Source: Hathewaya limosa (GTDB lineage Bacteria; Bacillota; Clostridia; Clostridiales; Clostridiaceae). Taken from it: DNA of 64,000 nt. Positions 16,332-27,000 of this stretch are shown in pieces. The stretch lies in contig NZ_JAUSWN010000012.1 in NCBI RefSeq assembly GCF_030815255.1, positions 1-64,000 on the forward strand. Reading direction: 5' to 3'. The position numbers and the translations under genes are program-made. The notes under the pieces were generated by a model that did not search any database, was not told the origin of the DNA, and worked only from the letters and a program-made list of their open reading frames with translations. Numbering within the stretch: position 1 is the stretch's first letter; the number at the start of each line of letters is the position of its first letter.

Positions 16332-17216
16332 TTATAACATACTTATATTATTTAAATTATTTAGAATATCTTTAACCTTTTCCATATGATAGTTAAAGAC
16401 AAAAACTAAATCATTATTTTTAATTTCTAGTATTTCTTTAAATTGAAGAGAAGTTAAATTGTGAAGTTCTTTATATAATGTATCTTTTAAAGGTACACTA
16501 TTTTTCATCTCTTCTACAATCATTAAATGAGTATGTAATTTATAGAATAAAGTTATACTATTTTTATATTTATTTAAATTCAAATTATCAGTGGATATCT
16601 TATATTCATCTTCATAAGCAGCTATAGAACTTTCTAAAGTTTTAATATGATTATAAAGTTCTTCTAAATTTTTAGCATTTTCATTATAAAAATTTTCTCC
16701 ACACAATAATAATAAATCTTTATGAATTTTATTACTAGATTCAAAAATTTGCTTTTTTAAATTGGGCGGGAAAACAAGGTAATTCACAATAACAGCTATT
16801 ATAATACCTAAAACGGTTTCGAATAAACGATTTGTAGCATAATGCAAAGGACTAGTTCCCTTTAAATTACCGGTTATTGCAATAAAAACTATACAGGCAA
16901 TAGTTATGGATTTTTTATATCCTAATGTATTACAAAGATAAATAGTAAGTGATATTCCAATAGCCATGCATAGTGGTATTAAAAAATTGTTATTAGGCAT
17001 AAGTAGAGCAAAAACTAAACCTACTAAAGCACCTATAGTAGTACCTATAGTTCTATTTTTACCAATTTTAAAAGAGTTATAAATAGTTTTATCCATTGTA
17101 ATTATAGCTGCTATACAAGCATAAAATGGAAAATTAAATTTAGAAAAACCAAGTGTAATAATACATATAAATACGGCTATTGCTGTTTTTATATTTCTCA
17201 TTCCAATTTTCTTCAT
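16332..17216 (-). CDS. FUSC/aromatic acid exporter family membrane protein
   Basis: A 294-residue protein with about six N-terminal membrane helices (residues 1-155) and a cytoplasmic helical C-terminal domain. The segment GMRNIKTAIAVFICIITLGF, then ITMDKTIYNSFKIGKNRTIGT and NRLFETVLGIIIAVIVNYLVFPP, match the ArAE_1 (YgaE-like) family. Family members are proposed to export aromatic or other organic acids, but substrates of Gram-positive forms are unproven. AAAGGAGTC precedes the start. Single gene. Confidence 0.8.
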   Translation of the reverse strand: MKKIGMRNIKTAIAVFICIITLGFSKFNFPFYACIAAIITMDKTIYNSFKIGKNRTIGTTIGALVGLVFALLMPNNNFLIPLCMAIGISLTIYLCNTLGYKKSITIACIVFIAITGNLKGTSPLHYATNRLFETVLGIIIAVIVNYLVFPPNLKKQIFESSNKIHKDLLLLCGENFYNENAKNLEELYNHIKTLESSIAAYEDEYKISTDNLNLNKYKNSITLFYKLHTHLMIVEEMKNSVPLKDTLYKELHNLTSLQFKEILEIKNNDLVFVFNYHMEKVKDILNNLNNISML

Positions 17217-17330
17217 AAGTTAGACTCCTTTCTCATGAATAATATTATAACTTAAAAATTAAATTTTTTAAGTTATAATATTAAAAAAGTTAAAATAACA
17301 ATTTTCTAAATATTTGGTTAAAATAACATA

Positions 17331-17359
17331 TTGACATGATTCTAAAAATATGTTATTCT
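17331..17359 (+). promoter_or_regulatory. Promoter of the cold shock gene
   Basis: TTGACA (17331-17336) and TATTCT (17354-17359) with a 17-nt spacer, followed by a roughly 55-nt leader. Confidence 0.75.
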
Positions 17360-17420
17360 TCTAAGCATATAGTGAAATAAAATTTCATTAAGTATTTTTT
17401 TTATTTTGGAGGATTTTTAA

Positions 17421-17621
17421 ATGAAAACAGGAATAGTTAAATGGTTTAATGCAGAAAAAGGTTTTGGATTTATCTCAGTTGAAGGAGAAAAAGACGTATT
17501 CGTTCATTTCTCAGCTATCGAAGGAGATGGTTTCAAATCTTTAGAAGAAGGCCAAAAAGTTGAATTTGAAGTTGTTGAAGGCGAAAGAGGTCCTCAAGCA
17601 GCTAAAGTTAATAAATTATAA
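17421..17621 (+). CDS. csp: Cold shock protein, CspA family
   Basis: A 66-residue single cold shock domain. RNP1 KGFGFI is at 13-18 and RNP2 VFVHF at 26-30, with the conserved start MKTGIVKWFNAEKG. It binds single-stranded RNA/DNA and acts as an RNA chaperone. TTTGGAGGATTT is the ribosome site. The codon choice is less AT-extreme than in neighbours, as expected for a highly expressed gene. Own promoter and terminator. Confidence 0.97.
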   Translation: MKTGIVKWFNAEKGFGFISVEGEKDVFVHFSAIEGDGFKSLEEGQKVEFEVVEGERGPQAAKVNKL

Positions 17622-17680
17622 TCGTTTTTATATAGAGATCTTTTTAAAAAAGTTAATATATAGTTAGATTATAATGCAAA

Positions 17681-17708
17681 GAGCCACTGATTAGTCAGTG
17701 GCTTTTGC
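17681..17708 (+). terminator. Terminator of the cold shock gene
   Basis: AGCCACTGA and TCAGTGGCT form a 9-bp stem with a TTAG loop, then TTTT. Confidence 0.9.
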
Positions 17709-17943
17709 TATAAAATTTAACTATATTCAAAGAACAATATTTTTATAGCTAATATTCTTATTTTATTAGTTATAAAGATATTGTTTTATTTTTGCAATAT
17801 AAAGTATAAGAAAATATATAAAGATTAATATATTTACATAAAAAATTAGAATTATATACATATTAAAAATAAATCTAAATATTTAGAGATTTGATTTATA
17901 ATATGTAAAATATAAATTTGGTCTCTATTACAGGAGATAAAAT
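17709..17943. other. AT-rich intergenic stretch
   Basis: Very AT-rich, with a short inverted repeat AATCTAAATATTTAGAGATT near 17871-17890. No ORF with a ribosome site and no recognised RNA. It probably holds the promoter of the cls unit. Confidence 0.4.
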
Positions 17944-19368
17944 ATGACTTTTAAAAATTTATATATATTATTACTAATATATTCACTCTTTGCTATAGTA
18001 ATAATAATTTTGGAAAGAAGAAGACCAGAAAAAACTATAGCATGGCTTGTAATATTTTTATTTTTTCCACCCTTAGGCATATTTTTATATGTTTTTTTAG
18101 GACGAAATTGGAAAAAAAGAAGATTAAAAGACAAAAGATTTAATATATCTGAAGAATTAGCTGAGGCATATAAAATTAAAATTCCATCTAATAAGTATTG
18201 TGAGCTAATGGAACTTTTAAAGAATAATAGTTCATCGCCTATATTTTGTAAAAATAAGGTTGAAGTTTTTGATAATGGATTAGAGAAGTTTAGAGTATTA
18301 AAAAAAGAGTTATTAAAGGCAAGACATCATATACATTTAGAATATTATATTTTTAAAAGTGATGGAATAGGTACAGAAATTATGGATATTTTAAAGAAAA
18401 AAGCTAAGGAAGGAGTACAAGTTAGACTTATAATAGATAAACTTGGATCTTTGGGACTAAAAAAAAGAGATATAAAAAGCCTTAAGGAAGCTGGAGTAGA
18501 TATAGTAGTTTATACTTATTTTTTAGCGCCATTATTAAGAATTATAAATACTCAAATAAACTATAGAAATCATAGAAAAATTGTTATAATAGATGGTAAG
18601 GTTGGATTCATAGGTGGAATAAACATAGGAGATGAATATTTAGGAAAAGGAGAATTGGGATATTGGAGAGATACCCACCTTATGATCAAGGGTGATTGTG
18701 TTTTAGGATTGCAAGCAGTATTTATTGATGATTTTTGCATGATAAAAAAAATTTTAGATAAAGAATTAGGATATAAGGGAAATGTAGAAGATTATTTTAA
18801 GGATTTTAGATATGAAGGTAAAATTCTTCAACTAGCGAAAAGTGGACCAGATTCTGAAAATCCGGCTATAATGCAGGCAATTCTTATGATGATAAATAAA
18901 GCTCAACATTATATTTACATAACAACACCTTATTTTGTTCCTACAGAAAGTGTTATGACTGCACTTAAAATAGCTGCATTAGGTGGAATAAAAATAAAAA
19001 TCTTATTTCCAGGAAAATATGATCATTTTCATGTTTATTATGCATCTAGAACTTATCTATCTGAACTTATATCATATGGCGTAGAAATTTATTTTTATGA
19101 TAAGAAAGCTTTTATACATTCTAAGGTTATTACTGTCGATGGAGAAGTTAGTATGGTTGGGACTGCAAATATGGATGTAAGAAGTTTTGAATTGAATTAT
19201 GAAATTAATACTGTAATATATGATAATGAAATTACAAAACAATTGGAAAATACTTTTTTAAAGGATATTAAAAATAGTTATCTTATTCCTAAAGATTATT
19301 TTAAAAATGCTACTTTAAAAGTTAAGTTTTTAGAAGCATTAGCTAGGGTATTTTCTAATTTATTATAA
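17944..19368 (+). CDS. cls: Cardiolipin synthase
   Basis: A 474-residue membrane enzyme of the bacterial phospholipase D superfamily, joining two phosphatidylglycerols to cardiolipin. Two N-terminal helices (residues 7-24 and 35-52) form the PLDc_N anchor. Two HKD motifs follow: HRKIVIIDG near 209 with GGINIGDE, and HSKVITVDG near 391 with VGTANMDVRS. ACAGGAGATAAAAT precedes the ATG. The stop is followed 15 nt later by the start of the PHP gene, suggesting one transcript. Confidence 0.94.
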   Translation: MTFKNLYILLLIYSLFAIVIIILERRRPEKTIAWLVIFLFFPPLGIFLYVFLGRNWKKRRLKDKRFNISEELAEAYKIKIPSNKYCELMELLKNNSSSPIFCKNKVEVFDNGLEKFRVLKKELLKARHHIHLEYYIFKSDGIGTEIMDILKKKAKEGVQVRLIIDKLGSLGLKKRDIKSLKEAGVDIVVYTYFLAPLLRIINTQINYRNHRKIVIIDGKVGFIGGINIGDEYLGKGELGYWRDTHLMIKGDCVLGLQAVFIDDFCMIKKILDKELGYKGNVEDYFKDFRYEGKILQLAKSGPDSENPAIMQAILMMINKAQHYIYITTPYFVPTESVMTALKIAALGGIKIKILFPGKYDHFHVYYASRTYLSELISYGVEIYFYDKKAFIHSKVITVDGEVSMVGTANMDVRSFELNYEINTVIYDNEITKQLENTFLKDIKNSYLIPKDYFKNATLKVKFLEALARVFSNLL

Positions 19369-19383
19369 ATGGGAGGGATTATA

Positions 19384-20175
19384 TTGTTTGATAATCATGT
19401 TCATACAGAGATATCTGCAGATTCTTCAATGATTATAGAAGATGCTATTAAAGCAGCAAATACAAGGGGGGTAAATTTAGTATTAACTGAACATATGGAT
19501 ATAGAATATCCAGGAGCAGCAGAGGGAGAAGATTTTACTTTTAATGTAGAAGATTATTTTAAAAAATACGGTAAATTAAGAAATGATAAATTACTTTTAG
19601 GTATGGAAGTAGGACTTAGACCAGAATTTCTAAAGAGAAATGAAGAAATTATAAAAAGTGATAACTTTGACTTTGTTATTGGATCTATTCATGTAGTAAA
19701 TGGAATGGATATTTTTAGAAAAGATTATTATGAAGGAAAAAGTAAAAAAGCAGCATATGAAGAATATCTAGAAGCTATGATTAAATGTCTAAAAATTTAT
19801 AATGATATTGATACTTTAGGACATATTGATTATATTTCTAGATATGCACCATATGAAGACAAAGAAATATATTATGATGATTTTAGTGATCATATAGATG
19901 AAGTTTTAAAGCTACTTATAGAAAAAGGAAAAGCAATGGAAATCAACACAAGACGTTTGAATTTAGAGGGAGCAAGAAATAATCTCTTAAAGATTTATTC
20001 AAGATATAGAGATTTAGGTGGTAAAATAGTTACAGTAGGATCAGATAGTCATAATCCTGAAGCTATTGGTGGAAACTTCGAATATGCTATAGATATAATA
20101 AATAAAGTAGGTTTAAAAAATGTTTATTTTAAAGGTAGAGAAATCTGCTATGATAATTTAGAAATAATAAAATAA
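19384..20175 (+). CDS. PHP-domain histidinol phosphatase-like protein
   Basis: A 263-residue metal-dependent phosphatase of the HisJ/PHP family. Metal motifs are DNHVHTE at the N-terminus, TEHMD near 40, GMEVG near 80, GSIHV near 105, GHIDYI near 147 and GSDSHN near 217. I start at TTG 19384 because GGGAGGG lies 6 nt upstream; an ATG at 19369 overlaps that site. No other histidine genes are in the window, so the natural substrate could be another phosphoester. Confidence 0.8.
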   Translation: MFDNHVHTEISADSSMIIEDAIKAANTRGVNLVLTEHMDIEYPGAAEGEDFTFNVEDYFKKYGKLRNDKLLLGMEVGLRPEFLKRNEEIIKSDNFDFVIGSIHVVNGMDIFRKDYYEGKSKKAAYEEYLEAMIKCLKIYNDIDTLGHIDYISRYAPYEDKEIYYDDFSDHIDEVLKLLIEKGKAMEINTRRLNLEGARNNLLKIYSRYRDLGGKIVTVGSDSHNPEAIGGNFEYAIDIINKVGLKNVYFKGREICYDNLEIIK

Positions 20176-20198
20176 TTTAGATAGAGAGGAAGTTTTCA

Positions 20199-20705
20199 AT
20201 GAGTTCATTAAATTTTACAGAAAATTTAGGAGAAACTATGGACTGGCTTCATACCCAAGGAGCATTTTTAACTGTTAAAGATGGAGATACAGTAAATACT
20301 ATGACTATTAGTTGGGGGCAAATTGGTTATCAATGGAGAAAACCAGTATTTATGGTTTTAGTAAGAAAATCAAGATATACTTATGAACTATTAGAAAATG
20401 CTAAAGAGTTTACAGTAAGCATTCCATTTTCTAAGAATTTAAAACAGGCATTAACAATCTGTGGTACTAAATCAGGTAAGGATATAGATAAATTTAAAGA
20501 ATGTGGTTTATCTTTAAAAGAAGGAAATAAAATTTCAACTCCTATTATAGAAAATGCTGATATGCATTACGAATGTAAGGTTGTTTATAGTCATCCCATA
20601 GATATTAATATGATAAATGATCTTGAAGTAAAGAAACTATATGAAGATGGAAATTATCATACATTGTATTATGGTGAAATTGTAGATATTTATAAAACAA
20701 AATAA
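20199..20705 (+). CDS. Flavin reductase family protein
   Basis: A 168-residue FMN-binding split-barrel protein. The core shows TMTISWGQIGYQWRKPVFMVLVR, FTVSIPF and CGTKSGKDIDKFKECGL, the same CGxxSGxDxDK block as the minus-strand paralogue at 15.7-16.3 kb, but from a different subgroup. GAGAGGAAG precedes the ATG. It ends in a strong terminator. It probably supplies reduced flavin or acts as an electron carrier; partner not identifiable. Confidence 0.82.
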   Translation: MSSLNFTENLGETMDWLHTQGAFLTVKDGDTVNTMTISWGQIGYQWRKPVFMVLVRKSRYTYELLENAKEFTVSIPFSKNLKQALTICGTKSGKDIDKFKECGLSLKEGNKISTPIIENADMHYECKVVYSHPIDINMINDLEVKKLYEDGNYHTLYYGEIVDIYKTK

Positions 20706-20712
20706 TAATGGT

Positions 20713-20764
20713 ATAAAACCATGTATTCTTATTAAACTAATTATAAGAGTACATGGTTTTTTAT
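20713..20764 (+). terminator. Intrinsic terminator
   Basis: AAAACCATGTATTCTTAT pairs with ATAAGAGTACATGGTTTT, followed by TT runs. Confidence 0.88.
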
Positions 20765-20793
20765 AAAATAAAAGAAGGGGCGTTACAAGAATT

Positions 20794-21315
20794 ATGGATA
20801 GAATAGTGGAAAAAATAGCACCAGCATTTAAAGTTCAAGCTGTTTTAGGGGATGGGAAAGAAATTAAGAAAATTTCATTAGAAGATTATAAGGGTAGTTG
20901 GATTATTATGCTTTTTTATACTTTAGATTTTACTAAGGTATGTCATACAGAATTAAGAGGATTTAGTGATAGATATAAAGAGTTTCAAAATCTTGGGGCA
21001 GATATTTTAGCTATAAGTTGCGATAGCCTATACTCACATAAAACTTGGATTAGAGGAAAATTGGGGGAAATAAATTTTCCCATAGTTTCAGATTACACAA
21101 AAGAGGTTACTAAAAATTTTGGTGTATTAATTGAAGAAGAGGGAATTCCTTTGAGAGGATTATTTATTATTGATCCGGAAGGAAAGATAAAATATTCCGT
21201 AATTCATGATTTGGATATAGGAAGAAATGTGGATGAAATTTTAAGAGTATTACAGGCTTTGAAAAGCGGTGGTATGTGTCCATTAAACTGGAGACAAGGA
21301 GATGAAAATTTATAA
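20794..21315 (+). CDS. 2-Cys peroxiredoxin-like protein (AhpC/TSA) with altered active-site motif
   Basis: A 173-residue thioredoxin-fold peroxidase. The peroxidatic Cys is C50 in FYTLDFTKVCHTEL and the resolving Cys is C162 in GGMCPLNW, the typical 2-Cys layout. The nearly universal PxxxTxxC motif reads T43-LDF-T47-KV-C50, so the Pro is Thr, and the usual Pro after the peroxidatic Cys is His. The ribosome site AAGGGG is about 13 nt from the ATG. It should reduce peroxides, with activity possibly altered by the motif change. No reductase gene (AhpF) is adjacent. Confidence 0.85.
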   Translation: MDRIVEKIAPAFKVQAVLGDGKEIKKISLEDYKGSWIIMLFYTLDFTKVCHTELRGFSDRYKEFQNLGADILAISCDSLYSHKTWIRGKLGEINFPIVSDYTKEVTKNFGVLIEEEGIPLRGLFIIDPEGKIKYSVIHDLDIGRNVDEILRVLQALKSGGMCPLNWRQGDENL

Positions 21316-21328
21316 ATAAAAATAAATT

Positions 21329-21372
21329 AAAATAGAAGTCTTTTAAAATTTAAATAAAAGACTTCTATTTCT
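21329..21372. terminator. Bidirectional terminator
   Basis: AAATAGAAGTCTTTTA and its reverse complement (21355-21370) form a 16-bp stem between convergent genes. Confidence 0.85.
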
Positions 21373-21377
21373 AAAAT

Positions 21378-22124
21378 TTATTTTTTATATGGTTCTAAAT
21401 AAGCTTTTTTTATTTTTACATCTTTTTCAGGTTTATCATTTGAAACAGTTTTTGTACTAGCGATTTTATCTACTACATCCATTCCTTCGATAACCTGACC
21501 AAATACAGTATGTTTATAATCAAGAGTAGGAGTTCCACCTACCTCAGAATATTTTTTTATTACATTTTCTCCATAAGAAGATTTATCTGCATTTTTCATG
21601 GCATTTATTAGTTGATCAGGTGTTTTTTTTGCTTGAACTATAAAAAATTGACTTCCATTTGTATTGGGACCAGCATTAGCCATAGATAGTGCGCCTCTAA
21701 AATTATGTAATTTTGGTGTGAATTCATCTTCAAAAGGTTTTCCCCAGATACTTTCACCACCCATACCAGTTCCTTTAGGGTCTCCACCTTGTATCATAAA
21801 ATCATTTATAACCCTATGAAAAATAAGACCATCATAATATTTTTTACTTATATGGGTTTTAAAATTTTCTACAGTTTTAGGAGCATACTCAGGAAAAAAT
21901 CTAATTTTAATTGTTCCCATGGAAGTTTGTAAAACCGCGATTTCTTCTCCAACTTTGGGAGTTGTAAATTGAGCAAGAGGTTCATTAGTATTTTCAGACG
22001 TAGAAGTTTTTTCTTCAGTCTTATTTTCTTTACTTTTGGTATCGGTAGCATTTGAATTACCACAAGCAGTTAAAGTAAATAATATGCTAAAACATAAACA
22101 TAATGATAATATAATTTTTTTCAT
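21378..22124 (-). CDS. Cyclophilin-type peptidyl-prolyl isomerase lipoprotein
   Basis: A 248-residue lipoprotein with a signal peptide and lipobox LTAC (C21), a Ser/Thr/Glu-rich linker (22-55) and a cyclophilin domain (about 60-245). Conserved blocks are FHRVINDFMIQGGDPKGTGMGG and LSMANAGPNTNGSQFFI. It catalyses proline isomerisation of proteins folding outside the membrane. AAAGGAGGATTTT precedes ATG 22124; the upstream in-frame ATG at 22148 has no site. Single gene. Confidence 0.93.
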   Translation of the reverse strand: MKKIILSLCLCFSILFTLTACGNSNATDTKSKENKTEEKTSTSENTNEPLAQFTTPKVGEEIAVLQTSMGTIKIRFFPEYAPKTVENFKTHISKKYYDGLIFHRVINDFMIQGGDPKGTGMGGESIWGKPFEDEFTPKLHNFRGALSMANAGPNTNGSQFFIVQAKKTPDQLINAMKNADKSSYGENVIKKYSEVGGTPTLDYKHTVFGQVIEGMDVVDKIASTKTVSNDKPEKDVKIKKAYLEPYKK

Positions 22125-22312
22125 AAAATCCTCCTTTAAATTAAACAAAAACTATATGTTAAATTACTTAATAATTATATCATAATATATAAAAGTTAAC
22201 TGTAAAGTAGTTGCAAACTTTAATCTAGTATATGTAAACTATATAAAATCAATATATAAAATTCAATAAGAAACAAATTTAATTAAAAACCATTTCGAAT
22301 ATTCAGAAAGTG

Positions 22313-22341
22313 TTGCAAATTTACAAAAAATATCATATAAT
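22313..22341 (+). promoter_or_regulatory. Promoter of the alanine/glycine symporter
   Basis: TTGCAA (22313-22318) and TATAAT (22336-22341) with a 17-nt spacer. The leader of about 75 nt is AT-rich with no recognised riboswitch. Confidence 0.7.
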
Positions 22342-22423
22342 TAATTAAAAGTTATTTGTTAATCAATTATTTATTATTTATTTATTATTTATTAAGATTT
22401 AAAAAAAAGAAGGAGGGTTTTGC

Positions 22424-23779
22424 ATGGATTCAGCATTGAATTTAGTTAAAGGTTTAAACCACTATTTATGGAATTATATTTTAATTTTTCTTCTTTGTGG
22501 TACAGGGATTTTCTTTTCATTTAAGTTAAAATTTGTACAAGTTAAAAAGTTTGGAAAGGCTTTTAAAAATACCTTTGGAGGAATAAGCTTTGGTAAAAAA
22601 GCAGGAAAAGATGGTATGTCTTCTTTCCAAGCCTTAGCAACAGCTATATCAGCACAAGTTGGTACAGGAAACCTAGCAGGAGCTGCAACAGCTATGGCTT
22701 CTGGAGGACCAGGTGCTATATTTTGGATGTGGATTAGTGCTTTCTTTGGAATGAGTACAATCTTTGCAGAGGCTACATTAGCTCAAGTTTTTAAAACTAA
22801 GAAAGATGGAGAAGTAACAGGGGGCCCTGCATATTATATTAGCCAAGGACTCCATAATAAATTTTTAGCAGGATTTTTCTCTATAAGTATAATTATAGCT
22901 CTTGGATTTATAGGAAATATGGTACAAGCTAATTCTATAGGAAGTGCTTTTAAAACAGCATTTAATATTAGTCCATATATAATTGGAGGTATATTAGCAG
23001 TTTTAACAGCAGCTATTTTTATAGGTGGTATATCAAGAATAGCATCTTTTGCTGAAAAAATAGTTCCTGTTATGGCGTTATTTTATATTATTGGAAGTTT
23101 AGTAATTATATTTATGAATTATAATCAAATATTACCTGCATTAGGAATGATTTTTGAAGGTGCATTTAACCCCCAAGCAGTAGGTGGTGGAGTAGTCGGA
23201 GTTACTATTAAACAAGCTGTTAGATACGGTGTTTCAAGAGGATTATTCTCTAATGAAGCAGGTATGGGATCTACACCTCATGCACATGCAGTGGCAAAGG
23301 TTGACCATCCATGTGATCAAGGTTTAGTTGCTATAGTTGGTGTATTTGTTGATACTTTTGTAATTTTAACTTTAACAGCACTTGTAATTTTAACTACAGG
23401 AGCTTTAGATGGAAAAACTACAGGTATTAGTTTAACTCAAAAGGCATTTACTGCTGGAATGGGTAATTTTGGAGAAAAATTCATAGCTATATCATTATTC
23501 TTCTTTGCCTTTTCAACTATAATAGGATGGTATTTCTTTGGTGAAGCAAATATTAAATATTTATTTGGTAAAAAAGCTTTACCAGGATATAGAGTTTTGG
23601 TTATGTTCTTTGTATTTATAGGTTGTGCATTAAAAGTTGATTTAGTTTGGGAACTTGCAGACTTTTTCAATGGAATAATGGTTATTCCTAATTTAATCGC
23701 AATTATAGCATTATCAGCCATAGTAAAAGAAAAGTTAAAAGATTATGATGATATATCAAAACATGTCAAAACTAAATAA
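22424..23779 (+). CDS. Alanine/glycine:cation symporter (AGCS family)
   Basis: A 451-residue polytopic transporter importing alanine or glycine with Na+ or H+. Family blocks are SSFQALATAISAQVGTGNLAGAATAMASGGPGAIFWMW near residues 66-103, FAEATLAQVFK near 112 and GLFSNEAGMGSTPHAHA near 276-292. About ten to eleven membrane helices. AAGGAGGG lies 6-8 nt before the ATG. Promoter upstream, terminator downstream, single gene. Confidence 0.93.
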   Translation: MDSALNLVKGLNHYLWNYILIFLLCGTGIFFSFKLKFVQVKKFGKAFKNTFGGISFGKKAGKDGMSSFQALATAISAQVGTGNLAGAATAMASGGPGAIFWMWISAFFGMSTIFAEATLAQVFKTKKDGEVTGGPAYYISQGLHNKFLAGFFSISIIIALGFIGNMVQANSIGSAFKTAFNISPYIIGGILAVLTAAIFIGGISRIASFAEKIVPVMALFYIIGSLVIIFMNYNQILPALGMIFEGAFNPQAVGGGVVGVTIKQAVRYGVSRGLFSNEAGMGSTPHAHAVAKVDHPCDQGLVAIVGVFVDTFVILTLTALVILTTGALDGKTTGISLTQKAFTAGMGNFGEKFIAISLFFFAFSTIIGWYFFGEANIKYLFGKKALPGYRVLVMFFVFIGCALKVDLVWELADFFNGIMVIPNLIAIIALSAIVKEKLKDYDDISKHVKTK

Positions 23780-23807
23780 ACAACTAAATTTATAAAGTTT
23801 AACTTAA

Positions 23808-23862
23808 AAAATAAAGCAAATCAAGGATATAATAAGATTCCTTTGATTTGCTTTATTTTTTA
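23808..23862 (+). terminator. Intrinsic terminator
   Basis: AAATAAAGCAAATCAAGGA pairs with TCCTTTGATTTGCTTTATTT and runs into TTTTT. Confidence 0.9.
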
Positions 23863-23958
23863 TGGAATAATTATATAGAAAATATAAAATTGTAAATTGT
23901 AAGAATATTTAAAAGTTATACTTTTAAATATTTGAAATATATATTATAATAAGTCTAT

Positions 23959-23992
23959 CGAACAATATACAAAAAAATAAAAAAAATATTCG
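23959..23992 (+). promoter_or_regulatory. Possible PurR-like operator before purL
   Basis: CGAACAATAT (23959-23968) and AATATTCG (23985-23992) are convergent CGAA half-sites about 16 nt apart, downstream of a TATAAT at 23945-23950. The arrangement resembles Bacillus PurBox pairs but is imperfect. Confidence 0.4.
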
Positions 23993-24021
23993 TAAATAGT
24001 TCTAACTTAAGGAGGATTAAA

Positions 24022-27000
24022 ATGAATTTACAAAATTATAGAGTTTTTGTAGAAAAAAAACCGAACTTTAATGTGGAAGCACAAAAATTATTAAGAGATT
24101 TTAAAGACAACTTAGGTATAGAAAAAATTACAAATGTTAGACTCTTAAATAGATATGATGTTTTTGAAGTTAACGAAGAAGAGTTTAATAAGATAAAGAA
24201 ATATGTATTAAGTGAACCTAATGTGGATATGATATTTGAAAAAGATATTGAATATGTAAATAAAAATATTTTTGCAGTAGAATTTTTAAAAGGTCAGTAT
24301 GATCAAAGAGCGGATTCAGCTGAACAGTGTATTAAATTAATTTTACAAGGAAAAGAATGTACTGTAAAAAATGCTAGAGTTATTCTTATAGAAGGGGATA
24401 TTACAAGTGATGAATTAGACAAAATAAAGAATTACTACATAAATAAGGTGGATTCTAAAGAAACTTCTTTAGATAAAATTAAGGATGATGATAAAGAAAT
24501 AGAATTAAAAAATTCAGTAGAAGTTTTAGAAAGTTTTAATACATTAAATGATGAAGAGTTAAAAAGTTTTTTACAAGATAGAAACCTTGCTATGAGTTTT
24601 GAAGATTTGAAGTTATGTCAACAATATTTTAGAAAAGAAAATAAATTTCCTACTATAACGGAAATAAAGGTTATAGATACTTATTGGTCAGATCATTGCA
24701 GACATACTACTTTTAATACAATTTTAGAAGAGATTAATATTGAAGAAGGAAAATATACAGATATTATTCAAGAGGAATATAAAAATTATTTAAAGATTAG
24801 AGAAAAATTATATAGTGGAAAAGATAAAAAACAAACATTAATGGATTTAGCAGTAATTGGAATGAAACAATTAAGAGCAGATGGGAAGTTAGAAGATCTA
24901 GATAAATCAGATGAAATTAATGCTTGTAGCATAGTTATAGATGTTAAAGTAGATGAAAAAAATGAAAAGTGGCTTTTAATGTTTAAAAATGAAACCCATA
25001 ATCATCCAACTGAAATAGAGCCATTTGGTGGAGCTTCAACTTGTTTAGGAGGGGCTATTAGAGATCCACTATCAGGAAGAAGCTATGTTTATCAAGCTAT
25101 GCGTGTAACAGGAGCTGCAGATCCTAGAAAAGCTATAGATAAAACATTGAAGGGTAAACTTCCACAAAGTAAAATAACCAAAGAAGCAGCTAGAGGATAT
25201 AGTAGCTATGGAAATCAAATTGGATTGGCGACAGGACAAGTTACAGAACTTTATGATGAAGGATTTTTAGCTAAAAGAATGGAAGTAGGTGCTGTTATTG
25301 GAGCAACTCCAATTGAAAATGTAAGAAGAGAAGAGCCAAAATGTGGAGATCTTATAATATTATTAGGTGGAAGAACAGGAAGAGATGGTTGCGGAGGAGC
25401 TTCAGGTTCTTCAAAGGAACATACTGAAAAATCTATTTTAACTTGTGGATCTGAAGTGCAAAAAGGAAATGCACCAACGGAAAGAAAAATTCAAAGGTTA
25501 TTTAGAAATCCAAAGGTTACAACTATGATTAAAAGATGTAATGATTTTGGGGCAGGTGGAGTTTCAGTTGCAGTAGGAGAATTAGCAGAAGGATTATTTA
25601 TAGATTTAGATAAAGTACCTAAAAAATATGAAGGATTAGATGGAACGGAACTAGCAATATCAGAATCACAAGAAAGGATGGCTGTAGTTGTTAAAAATGA
25701 AGATGCGAATAAATTTATAAGGTATGCCCATGATGAAAATTTAAAGGCTGTAGTTGTTGCAGAAGTAACTGAAGAAAAAAGAGTTAAAATGCAATGGAAT
25801 AATAAAATAATTTTAGACTTAAGTAGAGAATTTTTGGATACTAACGGTGCCAGACAATTTATGAATGTAGTAGTTAAGGCACCAAAAGATAGTAGTTATT
25901 TTGAAGAAAGAAATGAAAGATATAAAAATTTAAATTTAAAAGAAGTCTTTATAAATAATTTAAAAGATTTAAATGTATGTTCTCAAAAAGGACTATGTGA
26001 AATGTTTGATAGTACAGTAGGAGCATCTACGGTATTTATGCCTTTTGGAGGGAAAAATCAATTAACTCCAATTGATGCTATGTGTGCTAAGATTCCAGTT
26101 TTACATGGAGAAACTTCTACAGTATCATTAATGTCTTACGGATATAATCCTAAAATAGGAAAATGGAGTCCTTTTCACGGTGCATTATATGCAGTAATAG
26201 AGTCATTATCTAAAATTGTAGCAAGTGGAGGAGATTATTCTAAAGTAAGACTTTCTTTTCAAGAATACTTTGAGAAACTTAGTAGCAATGAAGAAAAATG
26301 GGGAAAACCATTTTCGGCATTATTAGGAGCATTACTTGCACAAACTTCTTTTGAAATTGCGGCAATTGGAGGAAAAGATAGTATGTCTGGTACCTTTAAG
26401 GATATACATGTACCTCCGACATTAATTTCTTTTGCTGTTACTACTGCAGAACTTGATGAAGTATGTACTCCTGAATTTAAGGAATATAATAATAAAGTTA
26501 TAATGTTTAATGTGAAAAGAAATAAAGAAGAAATACCAGATTTTAATATATTAAGGAATAACTTTAGGGCTATACATGAGCTTATTAAAAGTAAAAATAT
26601 AATTTCAGCCTCAGCTATAAAATTTGGAGGAGTTGCTGAAAGTATATCAAAAATGTGTTTTGGAAATAAAATTGGTTTTAAATTTGAAGAAGATTATAGT
26701 GAAGAAGAGTTATTCTCATCTGACTATGGAAATATAGTTGTGGAATTTAAAGGTGATGTAAATATTTTAGACAAATTCCATGGAATCTCTTATAAAGTAA
26801 TAGGTAAAACTATTAAATCACAAGAAATTCATATAGCTAATCAAGTTATTAAATTAAATAATGCAATAGAAAAATGGGAAGAAACTTTAGAACCGATTTT
26901 CCCAACAAAATATAAAGAACATAAGAGTGAAGAAGCTATTGGTATAGAAGTAGATAAAACTGTATTAAAAAATCAACATGAAAAATGTAATATATTAATA

